Assembly (NCBI RefSeq): GCF_947489715.1
Contig: NZ_CANLER010000003.1
Location: 62,001-126,000 of the forward strand
Direction: 5' to 3'
Source of the DNA: an uncultured Roseovarius sp.
GTDB lineage: Bacteria; Pseudomonadota; Alphaproteobacteria; Rhodobacterales; Rhodobacteraceae
DNA: 64,000 nucleotides
In this document: positions 34,639 through 43,844 of the stretch, piece by piece
Layout of the letters: each line of letters opens with the position of its first letter
Position numbering within the stretch: the stretch's first letter is position 1
Translations under genes and position numbers: made by a program
The notes under the pieces: generated by a model
Databases searched by the model: none
Seen by the model: the letters and a program-made list of their open reading frames with translations, nothing else
What the model was told of the DNA's origin: nothing

Positions 34639-36561
34639 ATGCGCCTGTCTGCCATCTTTGCAATCACTGCGAGCTTTGTTGTCGCGGCAGCACTGTGTCT
34701 GGTTGCAGCAGGGTTTTCCGTAAAAGTGATCGAGGAAAGCGCCCGCAACACCGTTCGAGACACGCTTGACGCCAATGATCTGGTCTGGTCCGAGGTTGAC
34801 GCCAACGGACTTCAGGTTTTTCTGGGCGGCACTGCCCCCACCGAAGCGCTGCGTTTCAAGGCTTTGTCGATTGCAGGAACGGTTGTCGATGCCGCGCGGG
34901 TGATCGACCAGATGGACGTAGCCGATAGCGCCGATATTGCACCGCCCGCGTTTTCGGTTGAAATCCTGCGCAACGACAGCGGCATATCCCTTATCGGCCT
35001 GATTCCCGCCGCCACGGATCGAGAAGGATTGCTTTCCGACATCGTAGATGCCGCCGACGGATCCGAGGTGACTGACCTGCTGGAGGCCGCAGATTATCCT
35101 CCTCCCGACACATGGGACAATGCCCTCGACTATGCCGTGCGCGCGCTCAGCGATCTGCCACGATCCAAAATTTCGGTCGCCGCGAACCGCGTTGAAATTA
35201 CCGCGATGGTCGATACGGCTGCGCAGAAAAACAAGATTGAAACCAACCTTTCGCGCAAAATCCCTGATGACATACGACTTGCGTTGGATATCTCGTCGCC
35301 ACGCCCGGTCATCACGCCCTTTACGCTCAGGTTCCTGATTTTGGACGGACAGGCGCGGTTCGATGCCTGTTCGGCCGATACCGAGGTTGCACGCAATGCC
35401 ATCCTGTCGGCGGCCATGAAATCCGGCCTGCGCTACGAGGCTGATTGTACAATCGGCCTGGGCGTACCCTCACCGCAATGGGGTAAGGCTGCCGCGCAAT
35501 CCATTGCTGCCCTGGGTCAACTGGGCGGCGGCAGCGTGACGTTTTCCGATGCCGACATCACCCTTGTGGCTGCACAGGGCATTGCCGAAAACCGGTTTGA
35601 CGACGTGATCGGCGCGCTGGAAACCTCCTTGCCGGATGTATTTGCGCTGCATGCCGTGCTGCCACCGCCGCCGGACGAAGCGGTGCAGATCACCCCCGAA
35701 TTCGTCGCCACGCTTTCCCCGGAAGGGCTGGTTCAGATCCGGGGCCGTGTCGGGAACGAAATGACGCGCGATACGGTCAACAGCTTCGCCAAAGCGCGCT
35801 TTACCTCGGATAGCGTCCACAACACCGCCCGGATCGCCGGGGGATTGCCTCAGGATTGGCCGACCCGGATTCTTACTGGTCTCGAGGCGCTATCTTACCT
35901 GTCCAACGGTGCGGTAACCGTGACGCCGGACATGGTGGAAGTGTCCGGCAATACCGGACAAAAAGGCGCCAAGACGATGATCGCGCAGTTTCTGTCGGAT
36001 AAGCTGGGCGACGCAGAAGAATTCTCCATCGACGTGACCTACAGCAAAGCCCTCGATCCGGTGGCCAGCATCCCGACCCCGGATGAATGCGAAGCGCTGA
36101 TCGCCACCGTCTTGAGCGAGCGGAAGATTAATTTCGAACCCGGATCGGCAACAATCGACGAAAGCGGTGCGTCGATCATGGATGACATCGCCGAAATTCT
36201 GAAAAAATGCGGCGAATTGCGGATGGAAATCGGCGGACATACCGATAGCCAGGGGCGTGAGATCATGAACCAGCAACTCAGCCAGTCGCGGGCGCGTTCA
36301 GTGCTGAGCGCCCTGCGCGACCGCCGCGTTCTGACCTCTGCCTTGACGGCAAAGGGATATGGCGAAAGCGTCCCAATTGCCGATAATGACACCGAAGAGG
36401 GTCGCGAGGCCAACCGCCGCATCGAATTCAAACTGATCCGTCCGGAGCCGATCAAAGAGCGCAAGACAGGCCTTGAAAGCTTGGAAGAAGAAGCCTTGGA
36501 CACAGTCGATCCCGACGCTGCAGATCAAAATCAGGAAGACACACCAGATGAACAGAACTGA
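34639..36561 (+). CDS. OmpA-family protein with long periplasmic region
   Basis: A 640-residue envelope protein: an N-terminal signal or anchor (residues 8-28), a long periplasmic region with repeated BON-like strand-helix units, and a C-terminal OmpA peptidoglycan-binding domain (IGGHTDSQGREIMNQQLSQSRA). It probably links the envelope to peptidoglycan. The tail after the OmpA domain is acidic (Glu, Asp, Gln). Its stop lies 14 bases past the start of a small membrane coiled-coil gene, suggesting paired production. Confidence 0.9.
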   Translation: MRLSAIFAITASFVVAAALCLVAAGFSVKVIEESARNTVRDTLDANDLVWSEVDANGLQVFLGGTAPTEALRFKALSIAGTVVDAARVIDQMDVADSADIAPPAFSVEILRNDSGISLIGLIPAATDREGLLSDIVDAADGSEVTDLLEAADYPPPDTWDNALDYAVRALSDLPRSKISVAANRVEITAMVDTAAQKNKIETNLSRKIPDDIRLALDISSPRPVITPFTLRFLILDGQARFDACSADTEVARNAILSAAMKSGLRYEADCTIGLGVPSPQWGKAAAQSIAALGQLGGGSVTFSDADITLVAAQGIAENRFDDVIGALETSLPDVFALHAVLPPPPDEAVQITPEFVATLSPEGLVQIRGRVGNEMTRDTVNSFAKARFTSDSVHNTARIAGGLPQDWPTRILTGLEALSYLSNGAVTVTPDMVEVSGNTGQKGAKTMIAQFLSDKLGDAEEFSIDVTYSKALDPVASIPTPDECEALIATVLSERKINFEPGSATIDESGASIMDDIAEILKKCGELRMEIGGHTDSQGREIMNQQLSQSRARSVLSALRDRRVLTSALTAKGYGESVPIADNDTEEGREANRRIEFKLIRPEPIKERKTGLESLEEEALDTVDPDAADQNQEDTPDEQN

Positions 36562-36880
36562 GTTTATCATTGCCACGGCGATCGTCCTCTTTGTGGCCTT
36601 CTGCCTGGGTTGGTTTGCCAATTGGCTCATCCATCGCTTCATTCGTGTCGCGGGCTCGGATGTGGGTGAGCTTGAGAAGATGGCACAGGAATTGCACGAG
36701 GCCGAGGAAACCCGTGATCAGGCCATCACCTACCTGCAACAACGCGAAGCAGAATTGACAAATCAGCTTAGCCAGACAGAGGCCGAACTGTCCGCGACGA
36801 TGGACGGGCTGCGGGAAGCCCGTCGCGAAGCAGAAGACCTGCGTGGAAATCTCGAGCGCATGAGTCAGACCGGATCCTGA
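36548..36880 (+). CDS. Small membrane-anchored coiled-coil protein
   Basis: A 110-residue protein: one membrane helix (about 5-27, AIVLFVAFCLGWFANWL) then a continuous heptad-rich helix (about 40-108), Glu and Gln rich, typical of a coiled coil. No family assigned. Start at 36548 overlaps the OmpA-family gene by 14 bases. A role as stator or spacer for that envelope protein is inference from linkage. Confidence 0.8.
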   Translation: MNRTEFIIATAIVLFVAFCLGWFANWLIHRFIRVAGSDVGELEKMAQELHEAEETRDQAITYLQQREAELTNQLSQTEAELSATMDGLREARREAEDLRGNLERMSQTGS

Positions 36881-36925
36881 TCTTTCAAATAAATTCCTGT
36901 TTAATGGAGCGCCTTCGGCGCGCTT

Positions 36926-36970
36926 GATCTCTCGTTGTCCGGCTTCGCCGTCCGCCTCGGGGTGCCTGCC
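36926..36970 (+). repeat. Dispersed intergenic repeat, family A, copy 1
   Basis: A 45-base core beginning GATCTCTCGT, containing GTCCGGCTTCGCCGTCC and ending GGGGTGCCTGCC. It matches the minus strand at 54199-54243 at all but about four positions. Both copies lie just after gene ends and contain a small GGC/GCC hairpin. Confidence 0.8.
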
Positions 36971-37083
36971 TTGGATGTGCCGCACCCATCGAATTTTGTT
37001 TGGTTAGGAAATGTTTGGATTGCTTTCAGCGGGTGTATTTTGGAACGGTGAAGACGGCGGCGCTTACCTTACGCTTGGCACAC

Positions 37084-37174
37084 AGGGGTTTGGGGTGAAA
37101 CCCCAAGGGCTGCGCGCCCTGAGCGCATCACTCGAATGTGTGAGCGTACGCGAACTCCGTCAGGGAACAGCCGC
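37084..37174 (+). repeat. Dispersed intergenic repeat, family B, copy 1
   Basis: About 90 bases resembling 40856-40942: an initial hairpin (TTGGGG and CCCCAA arms), then a variable middle, then GTGAGCGT and CGCGAACTCC and GTCAGG. Copy 1 reaches the stop of the lysR gene and copy 2 overlaps the stop of acpS, both in the same orientation to the gene. Similarity is imperfect, about 70 percent by eye. Confidence 0.65.
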
Positions 37175-38035
37175 TTAGCGCGTAGCCTTCAACCAATCGA
37201 CAAACACTGCAATATCTGGATTGGCCAGCGCCCCCGGAGCATAAGCCAGAAAGTATCCATAATTCTCTAGCGCCGTAGCGGATAATCGGAAAAGCCGCCC
37301 GGCATCAATCTCTGGCCGTATCAAAGCGTCATTCAGCGCCACACCCTGCCCGTCCATGACCGCCTGAACCCGGACATTCGGGTCGGGGATAATCAGCGCC
37401 TCAGAATCACCTTTGAAGTCGAGATTTGCGACGTCAAACCATTCCGACCAGGCATTGCTGTCATCCCTGTCTCTCAGCAGGGTCAGTTGCTGAAACGCGC
37501 CCGTCAAACCAAGTTCATCGACCAGTTTGGCCGCTCTGGCGTCACCCGTGGGCCATGCCGGAAAGGGTAGAAGTGGCTCTACCATCATATCGTTCCATTG
37601 CCCCCGCCCCCAACGGATCGCCAGATCAACCCCTTCACCCTGCAAATCAATCAGGTTGACCATCGGCTGCACCCGCAACCGAATATCCGGGTGGGCCGAC
37701 ATGAACTGCATCAAACGCGGCGACAGCCAGCGCGACGCGAAATAGGTCGACATCCCGATGGTCAATATGCGGTCGTGGCGCAACCCTGCGATCTTTTGTT
37801 CAATGGCTTCAAAGGCCGACTGCGCTGTCCCCAGTAATTGCTGCCCTTGCTCTGTCAACGCAATACCCCTCGGCAACCGCTGAAACAGGGTGAATCCCAA
37901 TTCCTGCTCCAATTGCTTGATCTGATAGCTGACCGCACCTTTGGTCAGGTTCAATTCTTCCGCCGCCGCAGAAAAACTGCGGTTTCGGGCAACCACCGAG
38001 AAGACCCTGAGGGAATCGTAATGACGAAAGCGCAT
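37175..38035 (-). CDS. LysR-family regulator, GcvA-like
   Basis: A 286-residue LysR regulator: N-terminal helix-turn-helix (LRVFSVVARNRSFSAAAEEL, TKGAVSYQIKQLE) and a C-terminal effector domain. The N-terminal half resembles GcvA-type regulators of one-carbon metabolism. It is divergent from the MttB/GcvT-like pair, and a perfect palindrome lies in between, so it very likely controls that pair and itself. The effector may be the methylated substrate or glycine-type product. Confidence 0.92.
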   Translation of the reverse strand: MRFRHYDSLRVFSVVARNRSFSAAAEELNLTKGAVSYQIKQLEQELGFTLFQRLPRGIALTEQGQQLLGTAQSAFEAIEQKIAGLRHDRILTIGMSTYFASRWLSPRLMQFMSAHPDIRLRVQPMVNLIDLQGEGVDLAIRWGRGQWNDMMVEPLLPFPAWPTGDARAAKLVDELGLTGAFQQLTLLRDRDDSNAWSEWFDVANLDFKGDSEALIIPDPNVRVQAVMDGQGVALNDALIRPEIDAGRLFRLSATALENYGYFLAYAPGALANPDIAVFVDWLKATR

Positions 38036-38066
38036 CGTTATCGTCTAAATTTATTGAACTTAAAGT

Positions 38067-38084
38067 GCAAATCATTTGATTTGC
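38067..38084. promoter_or_regulatory. Perfect palindrome between lysR and the mttB-like gene
   Basis: GCAAATCA and TGATTTGC arms (8 bp) flank TT; distance is 31 bases to the lysR ATG and 77 bases to the mttB-like start. LysR proteins usually bind such dyads. Binding by this LysR is inference. Confidence 0.65.
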
Positions 38085-38161
38085 GTGGTGCTCACATTCC
38101 ATGAAAATATGGCTTCAATAAAATTATCTAAGAACCAGCTATCTCAAAAGGGTCAACAAGG

Positions 38162-39703
38162 TTGAACACGATTGATACCCAACCGCGCCCGAAACGAAGG
38201 CGGCGCAATCCGCGCCGCGCGCCACCCGCACCGCATTATTCCAACCACCGACCCAAAAGGCGCATTCCGGTCTACGAAATTCTGGATGAAGAAAGTCTGG
38301 TACGGCTTGAAACCCAAGCCGATTGGATACTCGATCAGATCGGCATCGAAATTCGCGATGACGATACGGCATTGGCGCTGTTCCGTAAGGCCGGAGCACG
38401 GGTTGACGGCACCCGCGTATGTTTTGATCCGGGCCATGCCCGTTCCATCTGCGCCACGGCACCGACAACGTTCAAACTGCATGGCCGCAACCCAGATCAC
38501 ACTGTCACCCTGGGCGGTGACCACGTTGTCCTGATGCCCGGCTATGGTTCTCCATTTGTCACCGACCTCGAACAGGGGCGGCGCTATGGCACGCTTGCCG
38601 ACTTCCAGAACTTCGTGAAGCTTACCTTCCTTTCTCCCTATCTGCACCATTCCGGCGGCACAGTGTGCGAACCTTGCGATATTCCGGTGAATAAACGCCA
38701 TCTCGACATGGTGATGGCCCATCTGTGCTATTCGACCAAACCCTTCATGGGCGGTGTCACATCCCCTGAACGCGCCCGCGACAGTATCGCGATGTCACAG
38801 GTGGTTTTTGGCAAGGACTTCACCAAGAAAAACGCTGTCATTCAGGGCAATATCAACGTCAATTCCCCATTGGTTTATGACGGAACCATGAGCCGCGCGC
38901 TCAGGGTCTATGCGGCAGCCAATCAATGCGTTGCGGTCTCACCCGCCATCTTTGGCGGTGCTATGGGCCCGCTCGGACCTGCCGCCACCGCCGCACAGAC
39001 CTTGGCCGAAGGGATGGTGGGGATCGCTCTGGCCCAACTGGTTCGCCCAGGATGCCCCTGCGTGCTGGGCTCCTTCCACTCTGCGATGAATCTCAAGACC
39101 GGCGCGCTCAGCTTTGGCGCGCCCGAATCCAACCTTGCCACTTTTGCCTTTGCCCAACTGGGTCGCCGCCTGAATGTCCCGATCCGCCCCGGCGGTGGTC
39201 AGATCACCTCTGCCAATACCCCCGATGGTCAGGCCATGCAGGACAGCACCGCGGCGATGTGGGCCACATTGCTCGCGGGCGCCAATCAGGTTTGGCACGC
39301 GGCCGGCTGGCTCGAGGGCGGATTGACCATGTCTTACGAGAAGTTCGTGATGGACCTCGACCATTGCGGGATGATGCTGAAACTGTTGCAAGGCATTCCC
39401 ACCAATGACGAAGCCTTGGGTCGCGACGCCTATCTCGAGGTTCAGCCCGGCGAAAACTTCCTGTCGACCGCCCACACGATGCGCCATTACGCCGAGGCCA
39501 ACTACCTCTCGGATTTGCCAGATGCGGGACCGTTTGAGACCTGGCAGGAAAACGGCAGACTCTCGGCTGCAGAACGCGCCTCTTTCCGCTGGAAGGAAAT
39601 GCTGGAAGCGTACGAGCAACCGGCGATGGACGACAGCACGTTCGACGCGCTCACGGATTTCGTCGCCCGCCGCAAATCCGAAATGCCCGACAAATGGTAC
39701 TGA
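38162..39703 (+). CDS. MttB-superfamily methyltransferase, non-pyrrolysine
   Basis: A 513-residue protein of the trimethylamine/glycine betaine methyltransferase superfamily (COG5598): RLETQADWILDQIGIEIR, then VLMPGYGSPFVTD, SPYLHHSGGTVCEP, and a C-terminal domain. Members transfer a methyl group from a quaternary amine to a corrinoid protein. There is no in-frame amber codon, so it is not a pyrrolysine enzyme; betaine-type substrates are likelier. It starts with TTG behind AAAAGGG, 18 bases before the GcvT-like gene. No corrinoid protein gene lies beside it. Confidence 0.87.
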   Translation: MNTIDTQPRPKRRRRNPRRAPPAPHYSNHRPKRRIPVYEILDEESLVRLETQADWILDQIGIEIRDDDTALALFRKAGARVDGTRVCFDPGHARSICATAPTTFKLHGRNPDHTVTLGGDHVVLMPGYGSPFVTDLEQGRRYGTLADFQNFVKLTFLSPYLHHSGGTVCEPCDIPVNKRHLDMVMAHLCYSTKPFMGGVTSPERARDSIAMSQVVFGKDFTKKNAVIQGNINVNSPLVYDGTMSRALRVYAAANQCVAVSPAIFGGAMGPLGPAATAAQTLAEGMVGIALAQLVRPGCPCVLGSFHSAMNLKTGALSFGAPESNLATFAFAQLGRRLNVPIRPGGGQITSANTPDGQAMQDSTAAMWATLLAGANQVWHAAGWLEGGLTMSYEKFVMDLDHCGMMLKLLQGIPTNDEALGRDAYLEVQPGENFLSTAHTMRHYAEANYLSDLPDAGPFETWQENGRLSAAERASFRWKEMLEAYEQPAMDDSTFDALTDFVARRKSEMPDKWY

Positions 39704-39721
39704 CAACAGGGAGAAACCAAA

Positions 39722-40813
39722 ATGACCGAAGAACTCAGCCGAACCTCGGCTCTGGCCGACCGCCACCGCGCCCTTGGATCGGGGTTGGAAGATTGGAACG
39801 GCATGGGCACCGCCTGGAGCTATTCGAGCGATCCCAATGACGAACACGATGCGGTGCGCGAACGCGCCGGCATGTTCGATATGTCACCCCTGAAAAAGGT
39901 CTTTGTCCGCGGCCCCGATTCGATGACCGTGCTGGATCACGCAACCACCCGCGATCTGACCCGCCTTGCCCCCGGCCAGGCCGCGTATCTCTCGGTAATG
40001 ACCGAGGATGGCAAACTGGCCGATGATGCAATCGTCTCCAATAACGGCGATGACGAATGGATGATCGTACATGGCTCTGGTCAGACATTGCAGATGCTTG
40101 AAGCTTCGTCCGAGGGTCGCGACGTAACACTCACGCTTGACGACGATCTGCACGACATCTCGGTGCAGGGGCCAAAGTCGCTCGACATCCTCAACCCGCA
40201 TTGCTCGATCGACCTCGGTCAGATGAAGTATTTCCACCACGCACCGGCAGAACTGTTTGGCTACCCCGTCCGCCTCTCACGCACCGGCTATTCCGGCGAA
40301 CGCGGCTACGAGGTTTTCGCCGACAAGGCATATGTGACCGACATCTGGGACAAGCTGGTCGACGCGGGTGTCATGCCCTGCTCTTTCACCGCGCTCGACA
40401 AGGTCCGGATCGAGGCCGGATTGCTGTTTTACGACTACGACATGACCTCTGTTCATACCCCATGGGAAGTCGGGCTTGGCTTCACGGTGAACGCTTCCAA
40501 AACCAGTTTCCGCGGCCGCGAGGCCCTGATGGCCACTAAAGGACACGAGAAGCTGCGCAATGTCGGGCTGGTGATCGACCATGAAGACATGGTTGCGGGT
40601 GGCGAGGAACTCTCCCTGAACGGCACCAATGTCGGCACGATCAACAGCCCCTGCTATTCACACCGGATGGACAAGTCCCTTGCCCTGGCACATGTGAAAC
40701 CAGATGTGGCCGACGGCACCGTGCTACGGGTGCAGGGTGACGGTATCGACACCACCGCCACGGTCTCCTCCCTGCCGTTCTATGACCCGGGCAAAACCCG
40801 CACCCACGCCTGA
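39722..40813 (+). CDS. GcvT-family aminomethyltransferase-like protein
   Basis: A 363-residue protein with the GcvT fold (tetrahydrofolate-binding): DHATTRDLTRLAPGQAAYLSVM, SRTGYSGERGYEVF and a C-terminal barrel (GFTVNASKTSFRGREAL). T-protein moves a one-carbon unit to tetrahydrofolate; relatives demethylate DMSP, sarcosine or dimethylglycine. Paired with the MttB-like gene, it probably accepts methyl groups from it. It does not look like DmdA in the N-terminal region. Confidence 0.88.
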   Translation: MTEELSRTSALADRHRALGSGLEDWNGMGTAWSYSSDPNDEHDAVRERAGMFDMSPLKKVFVRGPDSMTVLDHATTRDLTRLAPGQAAYLSVMTEDGKLADDAIVSNNGDDEWMIVHGSGQTLQMLEASSEGRDVTLTLDDDLHDISVQGPKSLDILNPHCSIDLGQMKYFHHAPAELFGYPVRLSRTGYSGERGYEVFADKAYVTDIWDKLVDAGVMPCSFTALDKVRIEAGLLFYDYDMTSVHTPWEVGLGFTVNASKTSFRGREALMATKGHEKLRNVGLVIDHEDMVAGGEELSLNGTNVGTINSPCYSHRMDKSLALAHVKPDVADGTVLRVQGDGIDTTATVSSLPFYDPGKTRTHA

Positions 40814-40855
40814 CCTTACAAACCGCATCGGGTTACAACACACAGGATGCGGCCC

Positions 40856-40942
40856 GGGGTTTGGGGGCGTCCCCAAGGCCTGCGTGGCCTGAACGCGAAG
40901 CTGAAAGGCGTGAGCGTCAGCGAACTCCTGTCAGGAACCGCC
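40856..40942 (+). repeat. Dispersed intergenic repeat, family B, copy 2
   Basis: Second copy of the repeat at 37084: TTTGGGGGC hairpin with CCCCAA, then GTGAGCGT, AGCGAACTCC and GTCAGG, overlapping the stop of acpS (40931-40933). Hairpin bases differ between copies while pairing is kept. Confidence 0.65.
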
Positions 40943-41341
40943 CGACAAGGCGCGCGCCTCGATCACCACAAAGGCCTGCGCCCAGGGGTGATCATCGGTC
41001 AGCGTCACATGAATGATTGCCTCATGCCCCGCCGGTGTCATCTCGGTCAGACGCTCCGCTGCCCAGCCGGTCACGGTCATCACCGGCTGGCCGGTCTCAA
41101 GGTTCGAAACCGCCATGTCCTTCCAGGATATCCCCATGCGCAGCCCGGTCCCCAGAGCCTTGGAACAAGCCTCTTTCGCCGCCCAGCGTTTCGCATAGGT
41201 GCCGGCCACATCCTTGCGCCGCTCAGCCTTGTGCTGCTCAATCTCGGTGAAGACCCGGTTGCGAAACCGATCGCCAAACCGCTCCAGCGTCCCCGCGATC
41301 CGTTCTATATTCGCCAGATCGGTACCAACACCCAGGATCAT
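40931..41341 (-). CDS. acpS: Holo-[acyl-carrier-protein] synthase
   Basis: Attaches the 4'-phosphopantetheine arm from CoA to acyl carrier protein. The 136 residues contain the family motifs [11 protein letters not shown] and [15 protein letters not shown], with the Mg-binding Asp and Glu of those motifs. The ATG at 41341 overlaps the upstream LysE gene by four bases. In many Rhodobacterales acpS is followed by lepB, rnc and era; here they are absent and a repeat and the MttB/GcvT locus follow. Confidence 0.95.
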   Translation of the reverse strand: MILGVGTDLANIERIAGTLERFGDRFRNRVFTEIEQHKAERRKDVAGTYAKRWAAKEACSKALGTGLRMGISWKDMAVSNLETGQPVMTVTGWAAERLTEMTPAGHEAIIHVTLTDDHPWAQAFVVIEARALSGGS

Positions 41342-41958
41342 TTCGAAACGGCCGACCGGATCAGCGCCAATCCACCGGTGGCGAAAAGCACCGCACTTGC
41401 CCCCTCGACCCAGCGGCGACACCGGCGATAGACGGCCATCATGCCGCCCATCGAAAAGACCAGTGAATAGCTGAAATTGTTGAAAAACGCGACGACTACA
41501 CAAACCAGCGTGGTCACCACGACCGACAACACCGTATCGTTCGGGTCCAGCCCCATCGACAAGGCCGCCATCCAGGCAATCACCGATTTCGGGTTCGACA
41601 GGTTCAGGATCACGCCACGCCAGAACCAGCGTCCGGCGGCAATTTCAGTCACCGGTGCGTCACCGGGCTGCATCGCCGACCGTCCCGATTGCCAGGCCAG
41701 CCATAGCAGGTAACACCCGCCCAGAACCTTGAGGGCCATCAGCAACCAGACCGAGGCCTGCAGCACCGCCCCCATCCCCGTGGCAGCCAGCACGCCCCAG
41801 AACACCAACGCAACGCTCAGGCCCAGCCCATAGACGATACTGGCTCGCCGACCATAGCGCATGGCAATCGCGGCATTCGAAATATTGGCAGGCCCCGGGG
41901 AGGCCGCAATCACCCAGAACGCAACACCCACCGCAAGCAATGTCGTCAGATCAACCAT
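41338..41958 (-). CDS. LysE/RhtB-family exporter
   Basis: A 206-residue membrane protein with about six helices and the family motifs [17 protein letters not shown] and [16 protein letters not shown]. Substrate unknown. It overlaps acpS by four bases and starts two bases from the end of another LysE-type gene, with which it shares only family-level similarity. Confidence 0.9.
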   Translation of the reverse strand: MVDLTTLLAVGVAFWVIAASPGPANISNAAIAMRYGRRASIVYGLGLSVALVFWGVLAATGMGAVLQASVWLLMALKVLGGCYLLWLAWQSGRSAMQPGDAPVTEIAAGRWFWRGVILNLSNPKSVIAWMAALSMGLDPNDTVLSVVVTTLVCVVVAFFNNFSYSLVFSMGGMMAVYRRCRRWVEGASAVLFATGGLALIRSAVSK

Positions 41959-41960
41959 TT

Positions 41961-42584
41961 CTACCCCTCCAGCCGCGCCGTCAGAATCTTGATACTTGCC
42001 GCCCCGAAAAGAGCGGCAAAAAGCCCGTCAAACCAGCGCCGCGCCCGAGCGTATCCCCGGGCAATACGCGGCGCGGAAAACAGCACACCATATCCGAAGA
42101 ACACCAGCATCGACACCGCGATCAGCATCGCAAACAACTGCCAGACCTGCGCCATGCCCGCCCCCGCAGGCAGCGCAATAGCGTAAATCGCCCCCCAGGA
42201 CAGGATCGCCTTGGGATTGGTCACATGCAATAGCATCCCCTTGAAAAAAAGCCGCCGCAGATCATCTGCGCCCGGCGCCGCCGACAGGTCTTCCGGTCGC
42301 ACTGCCCGGCGCAAAGATTTCACCGCCAGATACAGCAGATACGCCGCGCCCGCATAGCGCACCAGTTCGAAAACCCAGACATTGGCCAGCATGACCGCAC
42401 CGATACCCAAGGCGGCGGCGATGCCCCAACTGGCCGACCCGCAGACGATGCCCCCTGCGATGGTCAGGCCCGCCATGCGCCCGGCCTGCATCGCCGTGCC
42501 GGATATGGCCAGCGTTGCCGGGCCGGGGCTGCCACCGGCAACAGCCCAGCCGACAAGGATCAGCAACGTTTCATATCCCGTCAT
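41961..42584 (-). CDS. LysE/RhtB-family exporter
   Basis: A 207-residue membrane protein: SPGPATLAISGTAMQAGR and TNPKAILSWGAIYAI are the family signatures, with six hydrophobic segments. Co-transcribed with the other LysE gene downstream. Substrate unknown; the two adjacent exporters may be an old duplication. Confidence 0.9.
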   Translation of the reverse strand: MTGYETLLILVGWAVAGGSPGPATLAISGTAMQAGRMAGLTIAGGIVCGSASWGIAAALGIGAVMLANVWVFELVRYAGAAYLLYLAVKSLRRAVRPEDLSAAPGADDLRRLFFKGMLLHVTNPKAILSWGAIYAIALPAGAGMAQVWQLFAMLIAVSMLVFFGYGVLFSAPRIARGYARARRWFDGLFAALFGAASIKILTARLEG

Positions 42585-42603
42585 TGCACCCGTCCTCCGC
42601 GGC

Positions 42604-43041
42604 CTAACCCCGGCTTTGCCGCTTCAACTCGTTGCGCGCGCCCATCCAGAAAAACAGCCGCGCACCGACCACGAAGAAAACCGCCATGATGACCGTGATG
42701 GTGCTGAGCGCCGCGAACCCAACTGGCGTCAGGAACTGACCCAAACCACCGGGAAAGGCTGACATGAAGAACGCGGCGAAAGCCATCGTGATCCCCAGGC
42801 CGACAAAACCGAAAAGCGCCGATTGCTGCCAGGCCCAGCTGCCCTTGGGTGTCTCTCCCTGGGCCTTGGCGAAATCTACGCCTTCCAGCATCGTCACCAG
42901 AATGATCGGCACCACCGTCGCCCCCGATGAGCGCAGGTTGAAATTGAAGAACTTTCCAGCCAAGTAAAGAAGCAGCGAAATGCCAATCAGGATCAGCGCA
43001 TAGCGCATGACAAATCGGGACCATTTAACCGAATAGGACAT
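42604..43041 (-). CDS. ABZJ_00895-type small membrane protein
   Basis: A 145-residue protein with four membrane helices (about 13-30, 42-50, 74-94 and 107-130) and a short soluble loop. It resembles proteins catalogued as the ABZJ_00895 family; no function known. It starts at the last base of pdxJ, so it is translationally linked to that gene. Confidence 0.78.
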   Translation of the reverse strand: MSYSVKWSRFVMRYALILIGISLLLYLAGKFFNFNLRSSGATVVPIILVTMLEGVDFAKAQGETPKGSWAWQQSALFGFVGLGITMAFAAFFMSAFPGGLGQFLTPVGFAALSTITVIMAVFFVVGARLFFWMGARNELKRQSRG

Positions 43042-43808
43042 CAGCCTGCCGCCTTCAACTCAGCACGCTCCTCGTCCATCAGGCGGCGCATCTCGGCGAT
43101 GGCCGGCTGCAACCCGCGGAAAATGGCCTCACCAATAATGAAATGCCCGATATTGAGCTCGCGCACCTCGGGGAAAGCCGCAACCGGCTTGACCGTGTCA
43201 TAGGTCAGCCCGTGCCCCACATGCACTTCCAGCCCCAGCGAGTGGCCAAAGCGCGACATCTCGCGCAGCGCTTCCAGTTCACGGTCGCGGTCATCAAGAC
43301 GCCCCTCGTGATGGGCATCGCAATAGGCCCCGGAATGCAGCTCGATCACCTGCGCGCCGATCCGGTGCGCAGCCTCGATCTGGCGTTTATCGGCGGCGAT
43401 GAAGATCGACACCCGGCACCCAACCTCGCGCAGCGGCGCGATGAAATGCGCCAGCTTGTTTTCCTCACGCGCCACTTCCAACCCACCCTCGGTGGTGCGT
43501 TCCTCGCGCTTTTCCGGCACGATGCAGACCGCGTGCGGTTTGTGGCGCAGGGCAATTTTCTGCATCTCGTCCGTCGCAGCCATCTCGAAATTTAGCGGGA
43601 CGCTCAGCGCGTCCATCAGCCGGTCGATATCAGCGTCACTGATATGACGGCGATCTTCGCGCAGATGCGCGGTGATTCCGTCCGCACCCGCCTCTTCGGC
43701 CAGCTTGGCCGCGCGCAACGGGTCGGGCGTATCGCCGCCACGCGCATTGCGCACCGTGGCCACATGATCAATGTTTACGCCCAGGCGCAGTTTTTCCGAT
43801 AACGACAT
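43041..43808 (-). CDS. pdxJ: Pyridoxine 5'-phosphate synthase
   Basis: TIM-barrel enzyme that closes the ring of pyridoxine 5'-phosphate from 1-deoxyxylulose 5-phosphate and aminoacetone phosphate. Motifs LGVNIDHVATVRNARGG, HLREDRRHI, ELHSGAYCD and NIGHFIIGEAIF are complete; 255 residues, the usual length. The order rsh, DUF2062, pdxJ, acpS is common in related genomes. Confidence 0.96.
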   Translation of the reverse strand: MSLSEKLRLGVNIDHVATVRNARGGDTPDPLRAAKLAEEAGADGITAHLREDRRHISDADIDRLMDALSVPLNFEMAATDEMQKIALRHKPHAVCIVPEKREERTTEGGLEVAREENKLAHFIAPLREVGCRVSIFIAADKRQIEAAHRIGAQVIELHSGAYCDAHHEGRLDDRDRELEALREMSRFGHSLGLEVHVGHGLTYDTVKPVAAFPEVRELNIGHFIIGEAIFRGLQPAIAEMRRLMDEERAELKAAG

Positions 43809-43844
43809 TTTGACCCTCTGATCTTCTTGCGACTCAGCGCCAGA

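Noticed and set aside
39722-40813. DMSP demethylase DmdA
   Set aside because: Length fits, but the N-terminal sequence does not resemble what I remember of DmdA, and the MttB neighbour points to amine demethylation.
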